A stretch of 64,000 bases of DNA, from assembly GCF_004378255.1 (NCBI RefSeq), contig NZ_SNQG01000005.1, positions 434,001 through 498,000 of the forward strand. Reading direction: 5' to 3'. A program made the translations under genes and the position numbers. Under the pieces are notes generated by a model that did no database searches, was not told where the DNA came from, and was given only the letters and a program-made list of their open reading frames with translations. Source of the DNA: Mucilaginibacter phyllosphaerae (GTDB lineage Bacteria; Bacteroidota; Bacteroidia; Sphingobacteriales; Sphingobacteriaceae). Shown one piece after another: positions 45,154 to 54,167 of this stretch (its first letter is position 1; every line of letters begins with the position of its first letter).

Positions 45154-45876
45154 ATGAAAAAAGCACTTATCCTTATTCCCCTCCTGTTTATTTTATTTTG
45201 CAGCTGCGATACACTGAACCAGGTAGCACAAACTACTATCCAGCAATACGGTAAACCTACCAACCTGGAAATAAACAACGGCCTTAAACAGGCGCTTGAA
45301 CTGGGCACTAATAAAAGCTCGGACCAGTTATCATCTATTAACGGTTTTTTTGGCAATGCAGCTGTAAAGATCCTGTTCCCGCCCGAAGCCCAAAAAGTTG
45401 AAAAAACACTGCGCAGCATTGGCTTAAGCAAATTGGCCGATAATGTGATACTTTCTCTTAACCGCGCCGCAGAAGATGCAGCAGGAAAAGCCAAACCCAT
45501 TTTTGTAAATGCTATTAAACAAATGACCTTAACTGATGTAACCAACATTTTATTAGGCAACCAGGATGCAGCGACACAATACTTTAAACGCACTACTACC
45601 GCACAATTAGCGGCCAGCTTTAAACCTGTTATACAAAACAGCTTAAACAAAGTGGGCGCTACCAAGTATTATACCGATGCTGCTAACGCCTACAATAAAG
45701 TGCCGTTTGTAAGCAAGGTAAACCCCGATATTACCGACTATGTTACCCAAAAAGCGATTGACGGCCTGTTTGTAGAGATAGCCCAGGAAGAGCTTAACAT
45801 CCGCCAAAACCTGGGTGCACGCACCACGCCTTTATTACAAAAGGTATTTAGTTATTACGATAAGAATAAGAGGTAA
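45154..45876 (+). CDS. DUF4197 lipoprotein
   Basis: 240 residues with a lipoprotein signal (LLFILFCSC, Cys about 18-20). The rest matches DUF4197: LNQVAQTTIQQ, GLKQALELGTNKSSDQLSSINGFFGN, AVKILFPPEA, and the tail LGARTTPLLQKVF. The ligand and role of this family are unknown. It begins right after the PiT terminator and is convergent with the anti-sigma gene. Confidence 0.9.
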   Translation: MKKALILIPLLFILFCSCDTLNQVAQTTIQQYGKPTNLEINNGLKQALELGTNKSSDQLSSINGFFGNAAVKILFPPEAQKVEKTLRSIGLSKLADNVILSLNRAAEDAAGKAKPIFVNAIKQMTLTDVTNILLGNQDAATQYFKRTTTAQLAASFKPVIQNSLNKVGATKYYTDAANAYNKVPFVSKVNPDITDYVTQKAIDGLFVEIAQEELNIRQNLGARTTPLLQKVFSYYDKNKR

Positions 45877-45892
45877 TTATATAACCGTATAA

Positions 45893-45913
45893 CGATGGGT
45901 TTTATACCCATCG
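45893..45913. terminator. Small hairpin between the DUF4197 and anti-sigma genes
   Basis: CGATGGGT / ACCCATCG, 8-bp stem, 5-nt loop, flanked by TATA-rich sequence on both sides, between convergent genes. No long T-run. Confidence 0.55.
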
Positions 45914-45931
45914 CTATATACAGGCCCATCA

Positions 45932-47254
45932 TTAATTCACAGCCTTTTTAAAGCTGATTTTTATTTCTACTGCTTCGGGCTTGCCGCTGGTGTTGCCAAC
46001 CCAGGGCGGCCCCTGCTGCAACAGCCGGATAGCTTCCTGGTCTGCCCCCGGGTTAAGCTTTTTAATTACTTTAATATTTTTAAGGCTGCCATCCGGGCTT
46101 ACGGTAAACTGCAGCGTAACGGCACCCTCTTTATCATTTGGTGCAACGGCGTTATTTGTAAGGTAACTTTTAAAGTTATCCCAGCCGGTGCGCGGGTGCG
46201 CTTTAGGCTGCCTGGCTACCGGTTTGGTATTAACCACCACTACCTCACTTAACGAGTTTGTACTACCTTCCAGCTCAATCTTCAAGCTATCGCTTCCCCG
46301 CAGTGCAAGCGTTTTTGTACCATAGCCAACGTAACCAAAAGCGAGGTTTTCATCTTTTTTAACATTAGGCAAGGTAAACTTACCGTTAACATCTGTTTGT
46401 GTACCTATAGGCTTACCTACAACGTTAACAGATACGCCCGGCAAAGGCATTCCATCTCGCCGGTCTATCACTACGCCTTTTACCAGGTTTGGCGGCAAAT
46501 TTGCCTTTGCCAGTGCATAAGCACTGTTTTGTGACCGTTCTGCCGGTTTCATCATGGCCCCGTCGGCTTTGCTTTTTAATATATTTAAAGATGAATAATT
46601 GTTGGTAGTAGCTATTTTATCGCCACCCAGTAAAACAGTATCCGTTTTTTTATTGGCGGCCATGTAGCTCATCACCACCGTTTCATCAAGGCTTGGGCTA
46701 TCGGCAGCAGGTGCAGCAACGGGTGCAGCATCGGCTATTGCAATTTCAGATAAAGGCTGCGTAGTTCTTTGGCGTTTTACATGCCCGGCAAAAACCGGTT
46801 GTTTTACGCCCCCCTCTTGTGATAGGCTTGGTGCATATCTCATCGCTCCCGGCGCATTAAAAGCTTTGCTTTTATCACTAAGGGCAAGTGCTGTATCCGG
46901 CTGTTTGTTTTTAGCCGGCTGGTTCATCGCTACCTGGGTGTTTGTCGACACGTTTTGATTGTTATGATACAATACACCTAAAATTACAGCAAAGCCTGTT
47001 ACAACAGCGGCAACAGCAGTTACCGCCCACGGTATCATGCGGCGGGTTTTAGTGGCAGTACGCTCATTTAAACGGGCCTGCAGGGCCGCAATATTATCCT
47101 GCTGCCCGGCTTTGGCCAAATCATAGCCTTCCAGCGCATCCATCAAAAACGGATCGTGCTGTGCCTCGCGCTCCAGTTGGTGCATAGCTTTGGCATCAAG
47201 TTCCCCATTCAGGTACTTCTGTATTTGCGATATGTCGGCCCTTTTATTGTCCAC
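45932..47254 (-). CDS. Anti-sigma factor fused to carboxypeptidase-regulatory-like and TonB-C domains
   Basis: 440 residues. The N-terminal part (about 1-75) is a cytoplasmic sigma-binding region (ISQIQKYLNGELDAKAMHQLEREAQHDPFLMDALEGYD). One membrane helix (about 76-94) follows, then a long linker. A CarboxypepD_reg-like domain (about 258-328, GVVIDRRDGMPLPGVSVNV) and a TonB C-terminal-like domain (about 355-440, AVTLQFTVSPDGSLKNIKVI) complete it. The start is GTG, overlapping the sigma gene by 11 bp, so translation is coupled. The periplasmic domains probably sense or touch an outer-membrane partner. Confidence 0.85.
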   Translation of the reverse strand: MDNKRADISQIQKYLNGELDAKAMHQLEREAQHDPFLMDALEGYDLAKAGQQDNIAALQARLNERTATKTRRMIPWAVTAVAAVVTGFAVILGVLYHNNQNVSTNTQVAMNQPAKNKQPDTALALSDKSKAFNAPGAMRYAPSLSQEGGVKQPVFAGHVKRQRTTQPLSEIAIADAAPVAAPAADSPSLDETVVMSYMAANKKTDTVLLGGDKIATTNNYSSLNILKSKADGAMMKPAERSQNSAYALAKANLPPNLVKGVVIDRRDGMPLPGVSVNVVGKPIGTQTDVNGKFTLPNVKKDENLAFGYVGYGTKTLALRGSDSLKIELEGSTNSLSEVVVVNTKPVARQPKAHPRTGWDNFKSYLTNNAVAPNDKEGAVTLQFTVSPDGSLKNIKVIKKLNPGADQEAIRLLQQGPPWVGNTSGKPEAVEIKISFKKAVN

Positions 47255-47816
47255 TGTTCTTCTCCAGGCAAATTTTAAGGTTGCGCTTTCCGTTTTGTAT
47301 ATAACTTTTTACCTCGTTTAGGGTATAGCCGGTTTCATCGGCCACATCCTTATAACATTTCTCGTCCAGGTAAAATAACCGTACACTCTGTTTTTGGGGC
47401 ACCGTTAATTTATCCAGGCACCGCTCCAGGGCTTGCATGGCTTCTTCCCGGCTTTCGGTATCAGGATGCAAAACCGGTGTAAATTCCATAAATTCATCTA
47501 AACCCACCGTCTCCATTTTTTTACCGGCCCGCAACTGCATCAGGCAGTGGTTACGGCTAAAAACATATAACCAGCTCCTGAATTGTTTTACATCATGCTG
47601 ATGCACCTTTTGTGCCAGCTCTTCAAATATGGCCATTACGGCATCCTGCGCCGGCTCTTCCTCCTTTAAATATTTTAAAGCCACACCGTAAACCAGCGGC
47701 ATGTAGCGCTCATACAGCTTGCCCAGCAACTTTAAGTCGCGGGTAGCACGGTAGCTGTTCAGTAGCTGCTCGTCGTCGGTATCTTCTGGTTTAACTGGCC
47801 GGTTAAAAAATTTCAT
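47244..47816 (-). CDS. ECF-family RNA polymerase sigma factor
   Basis: 190 residues with the two ECF regions: sigma2 (about 25-95, GKLYERYMPLVYGVALKYL, then FRSWLYVFSRNHCLMQLR) and sigma4 (about 125-180, LDKLTVPQKQSVRLFYLDEKCYKDVADETGYTLNEVKSYIQNGKRNL). It is co-transcribed with its probable anti-sigma and diverges from the vWA gene, a likely target. Confidence 0.92.
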   Translation of the reverse strand: MKFFNRPVKPEDTDDEQLLNSYRATRDLKLLGKLYERYMPLVYGVALKYLKEEEPAQDAVMAIFEELAQKVHQHDVKQFRSWLYVFSRNHCLMQLRAGKKMETVGLDEFMEFTPVLHPDTESREEAMQALERCLDKLTVPQKQSVRLFYLDEKCYKDVADETGYTLNEVKSYIQNGKRNLKICLEKNSGQ

Positions 47817-47900
47817 TCAAGAGAGGTGCAAAATAATTTTTTTTAATGGCTTATGGAAATCCTATCTGCACTGCATCCTACCCATAAAACATAACGGAAT

Positions 47901-49823
47901 ATGAAAAAGCTATTATTAATTATGATGCTGCTTGCCGCCTTTACCGGGTTTAAAGGCGCCGCGGCCAACCGTATCATTACCGGAACAGTTACTGCAGCAG
48001 ATGATGGCCAGCCCATCCCCGGGGTAAGTATTATCTTAAAAGGAACCAACACCGGCACCGTAACCAATACCAAAGGCGGTTACGCTATTACAGTGCCAGA
48101 TAGTGGCGCTACGCTGGTATTTAACTTTATCGGTTACCAATCGCAATTGGTTATGGTAGGTAGTAAAAATAAAATAGATGTTAAATTAACCGCCAGTGCG
48201 GCTACACTTAGCGAGGTGGTGGCGGTAGCCGGCTATCAAACACGGGATAAAAGCAAGCAGCTATCCGGCAAGGTAGCAGGCTTGGCTATCAACGGCCAAC
48301 CTGGCGCTGCTGCTAATGTTATGATAAGGGGAGCCAACAGCTTTGCTTATATGCCCGCACCTGTTAGTGATAACGAAAGTTACAAAGGCATTACCGAAAA
48401 CACTTTTACCAACGCAGCAGCTACACCACTCTCCACTTTTTCTGTTGATGTTGATGCGGCATCGTACAGTAACATAAGGCGCTTTATTAATAACGGACAA
48501 CTCCCCCCGGCGGATGCCGTACGGGTAGAAGAGATGATCAATTATTTCAACTACAACCTTGCCGGCCCAACAGATGGCGGCCCGGTAGCCATCCATACCG
48601 AACTTTCATCTGCCCCATGGAATACCAGTCACCGCCTGTTGCGCATCGGCTTAAAGGCAAAAACCACCCCTGTTAAAAACCTGCCGGCGTCAAACCTCGT
48701 TTTCCTGATAGATGTATCGGGCTCGATGAGCGCCCCGAACAAACTGCCGCTGGTACAATCATCCTTAAAAATGCTGGTAGATCAGTTGCGCCCGCAAGAT
48801 AAAGTTGCCCTGGTTGTTTATGCAGGTGCCGCAGGCGTAGTACTGCCGGCTACCGGTGGTGATAAAAAAGAAACCATTAAAAACGCCATTGATAACCTAA
48901 GCGCAGGCGGCTCAACCGCGGGCGGCGAAGGTATTAAACTGGCGTATAAAATTGCCGCAGAAAACCTGATGTCCAAAGGTAATAACCGCATTATTTTGGC
49001 TACAGACGGCGACTTTAATGTGGGTGCATCCGGCGACGATGACATGGAAAAGCTGATAGAAAAGAAACGCGAAAGCGGGATCTTTCTATCCGTATTGGGT
49101 TATGGCATGGGTAATTATAAAGATAGCAAGATGGAAACCCTGGCCGATAAAGGTAATGGCAACTATGCCTACATTGATAACATTACCGAAGCCCGCAAAA
49201 CCTTAGTGAGCGAATTTGGCGGCACCTTATTTACCGTTGCCAAAGATGTTAAGTTACAAATAGAGTTTAACCCGGCCAAAGTGCAGGCCTACCGCTTATT
49301 GGGTTATGAGAACCGCATCCTGAACAAAGAAGATTTTAACGACGATAAAAAAGATGCCGGCGACATGGGCAGCGGCCATACCGTAACCGCCTTTTATGAG
49401 ATTGTACCTGCCGGGATAAAAGATGATTATATGGTGAGTGTAGACCCGTTAAAATATCAAAAAGTTAAAGCAAATAAGGCCGATCTGAATCCATCTGCAG
49501 AAATGATGACCATCAAATTCAGGTATAAAGAGCCGGTATCCTCTAAAAGCAAACTGAGCCAAGCCGTGGTGTACGATAAACCGGTTGATTTTAAAGCCGC
49601 TTCTGTCGATTTCAAATTTTCATCGGCTGTAGCCGAAGTAGGTATGCTGCTGCGCGATTCCAAGTTTAAACAGAAAGCCAGCTTTGCCCATGCCATTGCC
49701 ACCGCCCGTGCAGGCAAAGGCGATGATGCCGAAGGCTACCGTGCAGAATTTATCCGCCTGGCAGAAAGCGCCAGACTATTAAGTAAGTCGTCAGCTTTAG
49801 CAAAAGTTGGGGAAGGAGAATAG
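47901..49823 (+). CDS. vWA (YfbK-like) protein with N-terminal carboxypeptidase-regulatory-like domain
   Basis: 640 residues with a signal peptide (about 1-21). A CarboxypepD_reg-like domain (about 25-105, GTVTAADDGQPIPGVSIIL) leads into a short TonB-dependent-receptor-plug-like remnant (about 128-155). A YfbK N-terminal region follows, then a von Willebrand A domain with MIDAS (LIDVSGSMS, STAGGEG, LATDGDFNVG) and a DUF3520-like C-terminus. It is probably exported to the periplasm or surface for metal-dependent binding. It shares its N-terminal domain type with the divergent anti-sigma protein. Confidence 0.87.
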   Translation: MKKLLLIMMLLAAFTGFKGAAANRIITGTVTAADDGQPIPGVSIILKGTNTGTVTNTKGGYAITVPDSGATLVFNFIGYQSQLVMVGSKNKIDVKLTASAATLSEVVAVAGYQTRDKSKQLSGKVAGLAINGQPGAAANVMIRGANSFAYMPAPVSDNESYKGITENTFTNAAATPLSTFSVDVDAASYSNIRRFINNGQLPPADAVRVEEMINYFNYNLAGPTDGGPVAIHTELSSAPWNTSHRLLRIGLKAKTTPVKNLPASNLVFLIDVSGSMSAPNKLPLVQSSLKMLVDQLRPQDKVALVVYAGAAGVVLPATGGDKKETIKNAIDNLSAGGSTAGGEGIKLAYKIAAENLMSKGNNRIILATDGDFNVGASGDDDMEKLIEKKRESGIFLSVLGYGMGNYKDSKMETLADKGNGNYAYIDNITEARKTLVSEFGGTLFTVAKDVKLQIEFNPAKVQAYRLLGYENRILNKEDFNDDKKDAGDMGSGHTVTAFYEIVPAGIKDDYMVSVDPLKYQKVKANKADLNPSAEMMTIKFRYKEPVSSKSKLSQAVVYDKPVDFKAASVDFKFSSAVAEVGMLLRDSKFKQKASFAHAIATARAGKGDDAEGYRAEFIRLAESARLLSKSSALAKVGEGE

Positions 49824-49833
49824 TTATTCGCCA

Positions 49834-49885
49834 TGTCATGATGAGCCTGTCGAATCATTAGTCCTTCGACGGGCTCAGGATGACA
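49834..49885. repeat. Imperfect palindrome of the GGCTCAGGATGACA type
   Basis: Arms 49834-49854 and 49865-49885 are complementary with 3 mismatches in 21. The TTCGACGGGCTCAGGATGACA type is a dispersed intergenic repeat in many bacterial genomes. It lies 11 bp after the vWA stop. Confidence 0.75.
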
Positions 49886-49910
49886 AGCATTTTCGTCATT
49901 TACCCGCCTG

Positions 49911-50690
49911 TTATTTAGCGGGGTCCTGCCCAAATGTTTTACTCAGCATATTATACAATTCCGGGTGCTTGGTTTGGAATTGTTCGGGTTTTTCAAAAAA
50001 GTATTCAGATACCACGGCAAAAAATTCCGCTTCATTTGTGGTGGCATACACATCAATGTCTGAACGCCCCGCCTCTATCTTATGAATTTCCTGGTGCATC
50101 ATGCTTATCCATGGTTTAATATATTCAGTCGGCAAAAATCCTTCGGGGATGCCATCTGTGGCGCCATCTGCCTTATCCAGCAAGTGCACAAACTCGTGGA
50201 TGCCGGTATTTTCTTTTCCGTTATTTTTGGAGAATCCTTTAACAAGCGCATTGCGCGAAAGGATCATTTGCCCGTTCATATAACCGCTGCCAACCATACC
50301 CATAATGTTGCGCCCTTCGCCTTCGTTGCCCTCAAACTGAAATTCTTTATCAAAGGTATTCGGGTATAAAAGCACATTGGTTACGTTGCGGTAGGTCCAG
50401 TCTTTAAACGCAAAAATGGGGATCACCGCACTGGATGCCACCATCATACGGTCGGTGTCGTTTAGCTCTAAGCCCACACCTTCTATGTTTACGGCATCCA
50501 GAAATTGTTCAACCCTGTCTTCAAAATAAAGCTTATCGGTATCAGATAGCTTATTATAGTATTCGATATGCTGTATAAGCAATTGCTTCTGCGTATCGGT
50601 AAGGATGTTTTGGGTAAGCGCCCTTTTCTTTTTGCGTTGAAACAGGGTAAAACTGATAATAACAACAATAGCAATTAGGAGATATAACAT
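49911..50690 (-). CDS. MtfA-like M90 zinc metallopeptidase
   Basis: About 259 residues from the ATG at 50690 (a TTG 72 bases upstream is less likely). An N-terminal membrane helix (about 2-18, LYLLIAIVVIISFTLF) comes before the M90/MtfA domain. The zinc site reads NTGIHEFVHLLDKADGATDG, followed by NEAEFFAVVSEYFFE. In E. coli the relative MtfA regulates the Mlc repressor; here only a membrane-anchored peptidase can be claimed. Confidence 0.85.
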   Translation of the reverse strand: MLYLLIAIVVIISFTLFQRKKKRALTQNILTDTQKQLLIQHIEYYNKLSDTDKLYFEDRVEQFLDAVNIEGVGLELNDTDRMMVASSAVIPIFAFKDWTYRNVTNVLLYPNTFDKEFQFEGNEGEGRNIMGMVGSGYMNGQMILSRNALVKGFSKNNGKENTGIHEFVHLLDKADGATDGIPEGFLPTEYIKPWISMMHQEIHKIEAGRSDIDVYATTNEAEFFAVVSEYFFEKPEQFQTKHPELYNMLSKTFGQDPAK

Positions 50691-50819
50691 AGCGGCTTTA
50701 TTAAAAGGAATGATATTCAATAAGACCACATAACCAACAACAGGTAGTAATGTTCGTTGCAAGCCGTATTATAGCTATCACAATTTTGGGCGGTATAACT
50801 GTGTTAGCAAATACCTATA

Positions 50820-50850
50820 CGAAAAAAGCGATGAGTATCCCCATCGCTTT
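50820..50850 (-). terminator. Terminator after pdhC
   Basis: AAAGCGATG / CATCGCTTT arms (50825-50833 / 50842-50850) followed on the minus strand by T6, 39 bp past the pdhC stop. Confidence 0.8.
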
Positions 50851-50888
50851 CTTTAATCTTTCGGACTTTCCAACTATGGACTTCCGGC

Positions 50889-52604
50889 TTATATCAGTAG
50901 CCTTACAGGCTCTTCTAACAGTGCTTTTAGTGTTTGCAGGAATGCCGCTGCTGATGCGCCATCTACCACACGGTGATCTGCACTTAGGGTAACTTTCATT
51001 ACGTTGCCCGGTACAACCGCACCATTTTTAACAACCGGTACTTGTGCAATGCCGCTAACGGCCAATATACAAGCATTTGGTGTGTTAATGATCGCTGTAA
51101 ACTCGTCTACACCAAACATACCCAGGTTGGATATGGTGAATGTTGAGCCTTCCATTTCGGCGGGTTGTAATTTTTTGCCTTTGGCTTTACCGGCAAACTC
51201 TTTTACCTCTTGCGAGATATGGCTTAACGTTTTACCATCAGCAAATTTAATAACCGGTACCAGCAAACCTTCGTCTACCGCTACGGCCACGCCAATATGC
51301 ACATGCTCATTGGTACGGATCTTATCGCCCAGGAACGATGAGTTAATGGCCGGATGTTGTTTTAAGGCAACCGCCACAGCTTTTACTACAAAATCGTTAA
51401 ACGAGATCTTAACAGGCGCAATATCATTCATTTTACCACGGGCGACAATTGCCTGGTCCATATCAATGGCCATGGTAACATAAAAGTGCGGCGCAGTAAA
51501 CAAGCTTTCTGATAACCTGCGGCTGATAGCCTTACGCATTTGCGTAACCGGCCTTTCGCTGAATTTTTCTTCGCCTGTGTAGGTTGGCAATACAACCGGT
51601 GCTTTTTCGGCAGGTGTAGCCGCCGCTGGGGCGCCTTGTTCTGCCGGTTTAGCGGTTTCTGCAGGTTTTGCAGATGGTGTATAGCTCTCTATATCTTTTT
51701 TAATGATGCGGCCGCCTTCTGCGCTGCCTTTAACATCATTTAAGTTAATGCCTTTGTCTTTAGCAATTTTACGGGCTAAAGGGGATGCCTTAACGCGGCT
51801 GTCATCAGCGTTAGCGCCTGTTGATGCAGCTTCGGCAGGTGCAGCTGTAGTTTCAGCTTTTTCTTCGGTAGTACTTTCGCTTTCTTGTGATTGTTCTGCA
51901 GTACCGTCGGCACCGTCAGCGTTATCCAGCAAGGGCTGTATATCTGTACCTTCTTTGCCCACAATGGCAATAATACCGTTTACCTGTGCAGCTTCGCCTT
52001 CTTTAACACCAATGTATAATAGTGTGCCTGCTTCATAACCCACAACCTCCATGGTAGCCTTATCGGTTGCCACATCAGCTAATGAGTCGTCTGCCTTTAC
52101 TTTATCCCCAACTTTAAAGTTCCATTTTTCGATGGTACCTTCTGTCATGGTATCGCTTAACAACGGCATGCGTATTACGGTAGCCGGTATGCTTGATGTA
52201 TCAACCTTTGGTTTTGCAGATGCAGATCTCTCTGCAGTTGCGGCCGGTTTTTTATCTTCGACAACTGCCGGTTTAGTTTCCGCAGGTTTTTCTTCAGCGG
52301 CCGGTTTCTCTTCAGCTTTTGCAGGTGCAGTACCTTCGCCATCTAAAAGAGCTTTATAATCTTCACCTTCTTTACCCAAAATTGCTATTACAGCATCAAC
52401 AGGTACTGCGTTGCCTTCTTCAACACCAATATAAAGCACGGTGCCGTCCTGGTACGATTCAAAATCCATCGTGGCTTTATCAGTTTCTATCTCGGCTAAA
52501 ACATCGCCGGATTTTACTGCATCGCCAACTTTTTTATGCCATTTTGCCAATACCCCTTCGGTCATGGTATCGCTCATTTTGGGCATTTTAACTACTTCAG
52601 CCAT
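50889..52604 (-). CDS. pdhC: Pyruvate dehydrogenase E2 (dihydrolipoamide acetyltransferase), two lipoyl domains
   Basis: Transfers the acetyl group from E1 to CoA as the core of the PDH complex. 571 residues: two lipoyl domains (about 1-80 and 135-215) with lipoyl-Lys in ETDKATMDFES and ATDKATMEVVG, an Ala/Pro/Glu-rich linker after each, and an E3-binding domain (about 272-310, ASPLARKIAKDKGI). The catalytic domain carries the active-site motif ADHRVVDGA near the C-terminus. It lies 34 bp downstream of pdhA in a two-gene unit; E1 beta and E3 are elsewhere. Confidence 0.95.
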   Translation of the reverse strand: MAEVVKMPKMSDTMTEGVLAKWHKKVGDAVKSGDVLAEIETDKATMDFESYQDGTVLYIGVEEGNAVPVDAVIAILGKEGEDYKALLDGEGTAPAKAEEKPAAEEKPAETKPAVVEDKKPAATAERSASAKPKVDTSSIPATVIRMPLLSDTMTEGTIEKWNFKVGDKVKADDSLADVATDKATMEVVGYEAGTLLYIGVKEGEAAQVNGIIAIVGKEGTDIQPLLDNADGADGTAEQSQESESTTEEKAETTAAPAEAASTGANADDSRVKASPLARKIAKDKGINLNDVKGSAEGGRIIKKDIESYTPSAKPAETAKPAEQGAPAAATPAEKAPVVLPTYTGEEKFSERPVTQMRKAISRRLSESLFTAPHFYVTMAIDMDQAIVARGKMNDIAPVKISFNDFVVKAVAVALKQHPAINSSFLGDKIRTNEHVHIGVAVAVDEGLLVPVIKFADGKTLSHISQEVKEFAGKAKGKKLQPAEMEGSTFTISNLGMFGVDEFTAIINTPNACILAVSGIAQVPVVKNGAVVPGNVMKVTLSADHRVVDGASAAAFLQTLKALLEEPVRLLI

Positions 52605-52638
52605 ATACTGTTTGTTGCTAATATTTTAGGTGTAATAA

Positions 52639-53634
52639 TTAGTCGCGGATGTAAGGATAATCAGTTTGCACATATACATCAGTATAAAGTTCTGATGCAT
52701 CCGGCCATGGTGATTCTTCAGCAAATTTTACCGATTCTTCTACCTGTGCTTTAATTTTTGCTTCGATCTCCTCAAACCACTTATCATCAGCGTAACCTTC
52801 TTTTTGGATGGTAAGCTTTACCGTTTCAATAGGGTCTTTGGTTTTATAGCTTTCCAACTCTTCTTTAGTGCGGTATTTTTGCGGATCGCTCATCGAGTGA
52901 CCTTTAAAACGATAGGTACGCATTTCTAAAAAGGTTGGGCCTTCGCCGCGGCGTGCGCGTGATACAGCCTCGTCCATTGCATTATGTACTGCAACAGGGT
53001 CCATACCATCAACCGGTGATGAAGGAATGCCGTAAGGTAAACCCAATTTATAAATATCTGTTTGTATCGTAGTACGTTCTACCGATGTACCCATGGCGTA
53101 ACCATTGTTTTCGCAAACAAAAATTACCGGCAATTTCCACAGCGCAGCCATGTTAAATGTTTCGGTTAATGCACCCTGGCGAACGGCACCATCACCCATA
53201 TAGGCAATATTAACGTTATCGGTACCTTTATATTTTTCGGCAAAGGCAATACCTGCACCCATTGGCACCTGGCCGCCTACAATACCATGCCCGCCATAAA
53301 AATGGTTTTCTTTATCAAACATGTGCATCGAGCCACCTTTACCTTTAGAGCATCCGGTTACTTTACCATACATCTCGGCCATAACAGCGTTGGGCGAAGT
53401 ACCTTTTGCCAAAGCATGGGCATGGTCGCGATAAGCGGTTATCAAGCTATCCTCATGCCGTATTACCGACATAGCACCAGCTAAAACAGCTTCCTGGCCA
53501 ATGTAGAGGTGACAAAACCCGCGGATCTTTTGCTGGCCGTATAACTGACCTGTTTTTTCTTCGAATTTCCGCATTAAAAGCATAGACTCATACCACATCA
53601 GGTAGGTGTCTTTAGTTATTTCGATTGAACTCAT
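52639..53634 (-). CDS. pdhA: Pyruvate dehydrogenase E1 component, alpha subunit
   Basis: TPP-dependent decarboxylation of pyruvate, paired with a separate E1-beta. 331 residues, usual length. TPP motif: GDGAVRQGALTETFNMAALW and ENNGYAMGTS; the phosphorylation-loop region RYRTKEELESYKTKDP is present. CSKGKGGSMHMF is the family hallmark. E1 beta is not adjacent, which is common in Bacteroidota. It is the first gene of pdhA-pdhC. Confidence 0.96.
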   Translation of the reverse strand: MSSIEITKDTYLMWYESMLLMRKFEEKTGQLYGQQKIRGFCHLYIGQEAVLAGAMSVIRHEDSLITAYRDHAHALAKGTSPNAVMAEMYGKVTGCSKGKGGSMHMFDKENHFYGGHGIVGGQVPMGAGIAFAEKYKGTDNVNIAYMGDGAVRQGALTETFNMAALWKLPVIFVCENNGYAMGTSVERTTIQTDIYKLGLPYGIPSSPVDGMDPVAVHNAMDEAVSRARRGEGPTFLEMRTYRFKGHSMSDPQKYRTKEELESYKTKDPIETVKLTIQKEGYADDKWFEEIEAKIKAQVEESVKFAEESPWPDASELYTDVYVQTDYPYIRD

Positions 53635-53662
53635 TTATTTAAAACAATTCTTAGAGAATGTG

Positions 53663-53670
53663 CAAATCTA
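53663..53670 (-). promoter_or_regulatory. Candidate -7 element of the pdhA-pdhC promoter
   Basis: The minus strand reads TAGATTTG (TAnnTTTG), 28 nt before the pdhA ATG. The -33 match is weak (TTCG-like at the right distance). Confidence 0.4.
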
Positions 53671-54065
53671 ATTATATCCTGCAAATAACCGAAACTGCAA
53701 TGAATTTGTTGTAAAGTTTTATTTGGAAAACTGCAGCTTATATTTTCGGCAGTTAAGCTAAACGCTTAAATCACAAAATTTCATTTGGAATAGCGACCCT
53801 TTATAGTGGTTATATAAGGGTAAATGAAAGGCCCACACAATAATCTTCCAGTAAAAAAAATCCAGATAACTCATTTAAGCAAGGGCAGGCGTTGTAATGA
53901 ATAGTACGTTTACAAAAACATTAACATATCTGTCAAAATTCACAATCCGGCAAATAAATTTCTATTCGTGAAATTCAAACGGGCCGGCTTATTCAAATTC
54001 GATACATTATTAACAATAGTTAAAAATATTATCTCTTTCGTAACAGAAAAAAATCTTTAGATTAA
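53671..54065. other. A/T-rich intergenic stretch, no gene seen
   Basis: About 400 bp between the pdhA and NlpC promoters. No ORF with coding character, no RNA gene fold and no palindrome longer than a few bp was noticed. It may hold distal regulatory sites. Confidence 0.5.
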
Positions 54066-54096
54066 TTTGGTAATTTAAAAATATTGGATAGTTTTG
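54066..54096 (+). promoter_or_regulatory. Promoter of the NlpC/P60 gene, full consensus
   Basis: TTTG (54066-54069), a 19-bp spacer, TAGTTTTG (54089-54096): both elements and the spacing match the Bacteroidota primary promoter. Start of transcription about 54101, leader about 65 nt. Confidence 0.7.
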
Positions 54097-54103
54097 TATC
54101 CAA
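54084..54103. promoter_or_regulatory. Operator-like inverted repeat on the NlpC -7 element
   Basis: TTGGATA / TATCCAA arms with a 6-nt centre. The -7 TAGTTTTG lies in the arm and centre, so a bound protein would block polymerase. Confidence 0.5.
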
Positions 54104-54167
54104 CAATAGACACAGCGTCCAATTTAATATACATTTGCTGCCCTGATTCAGCAATTAAAGACATTAA

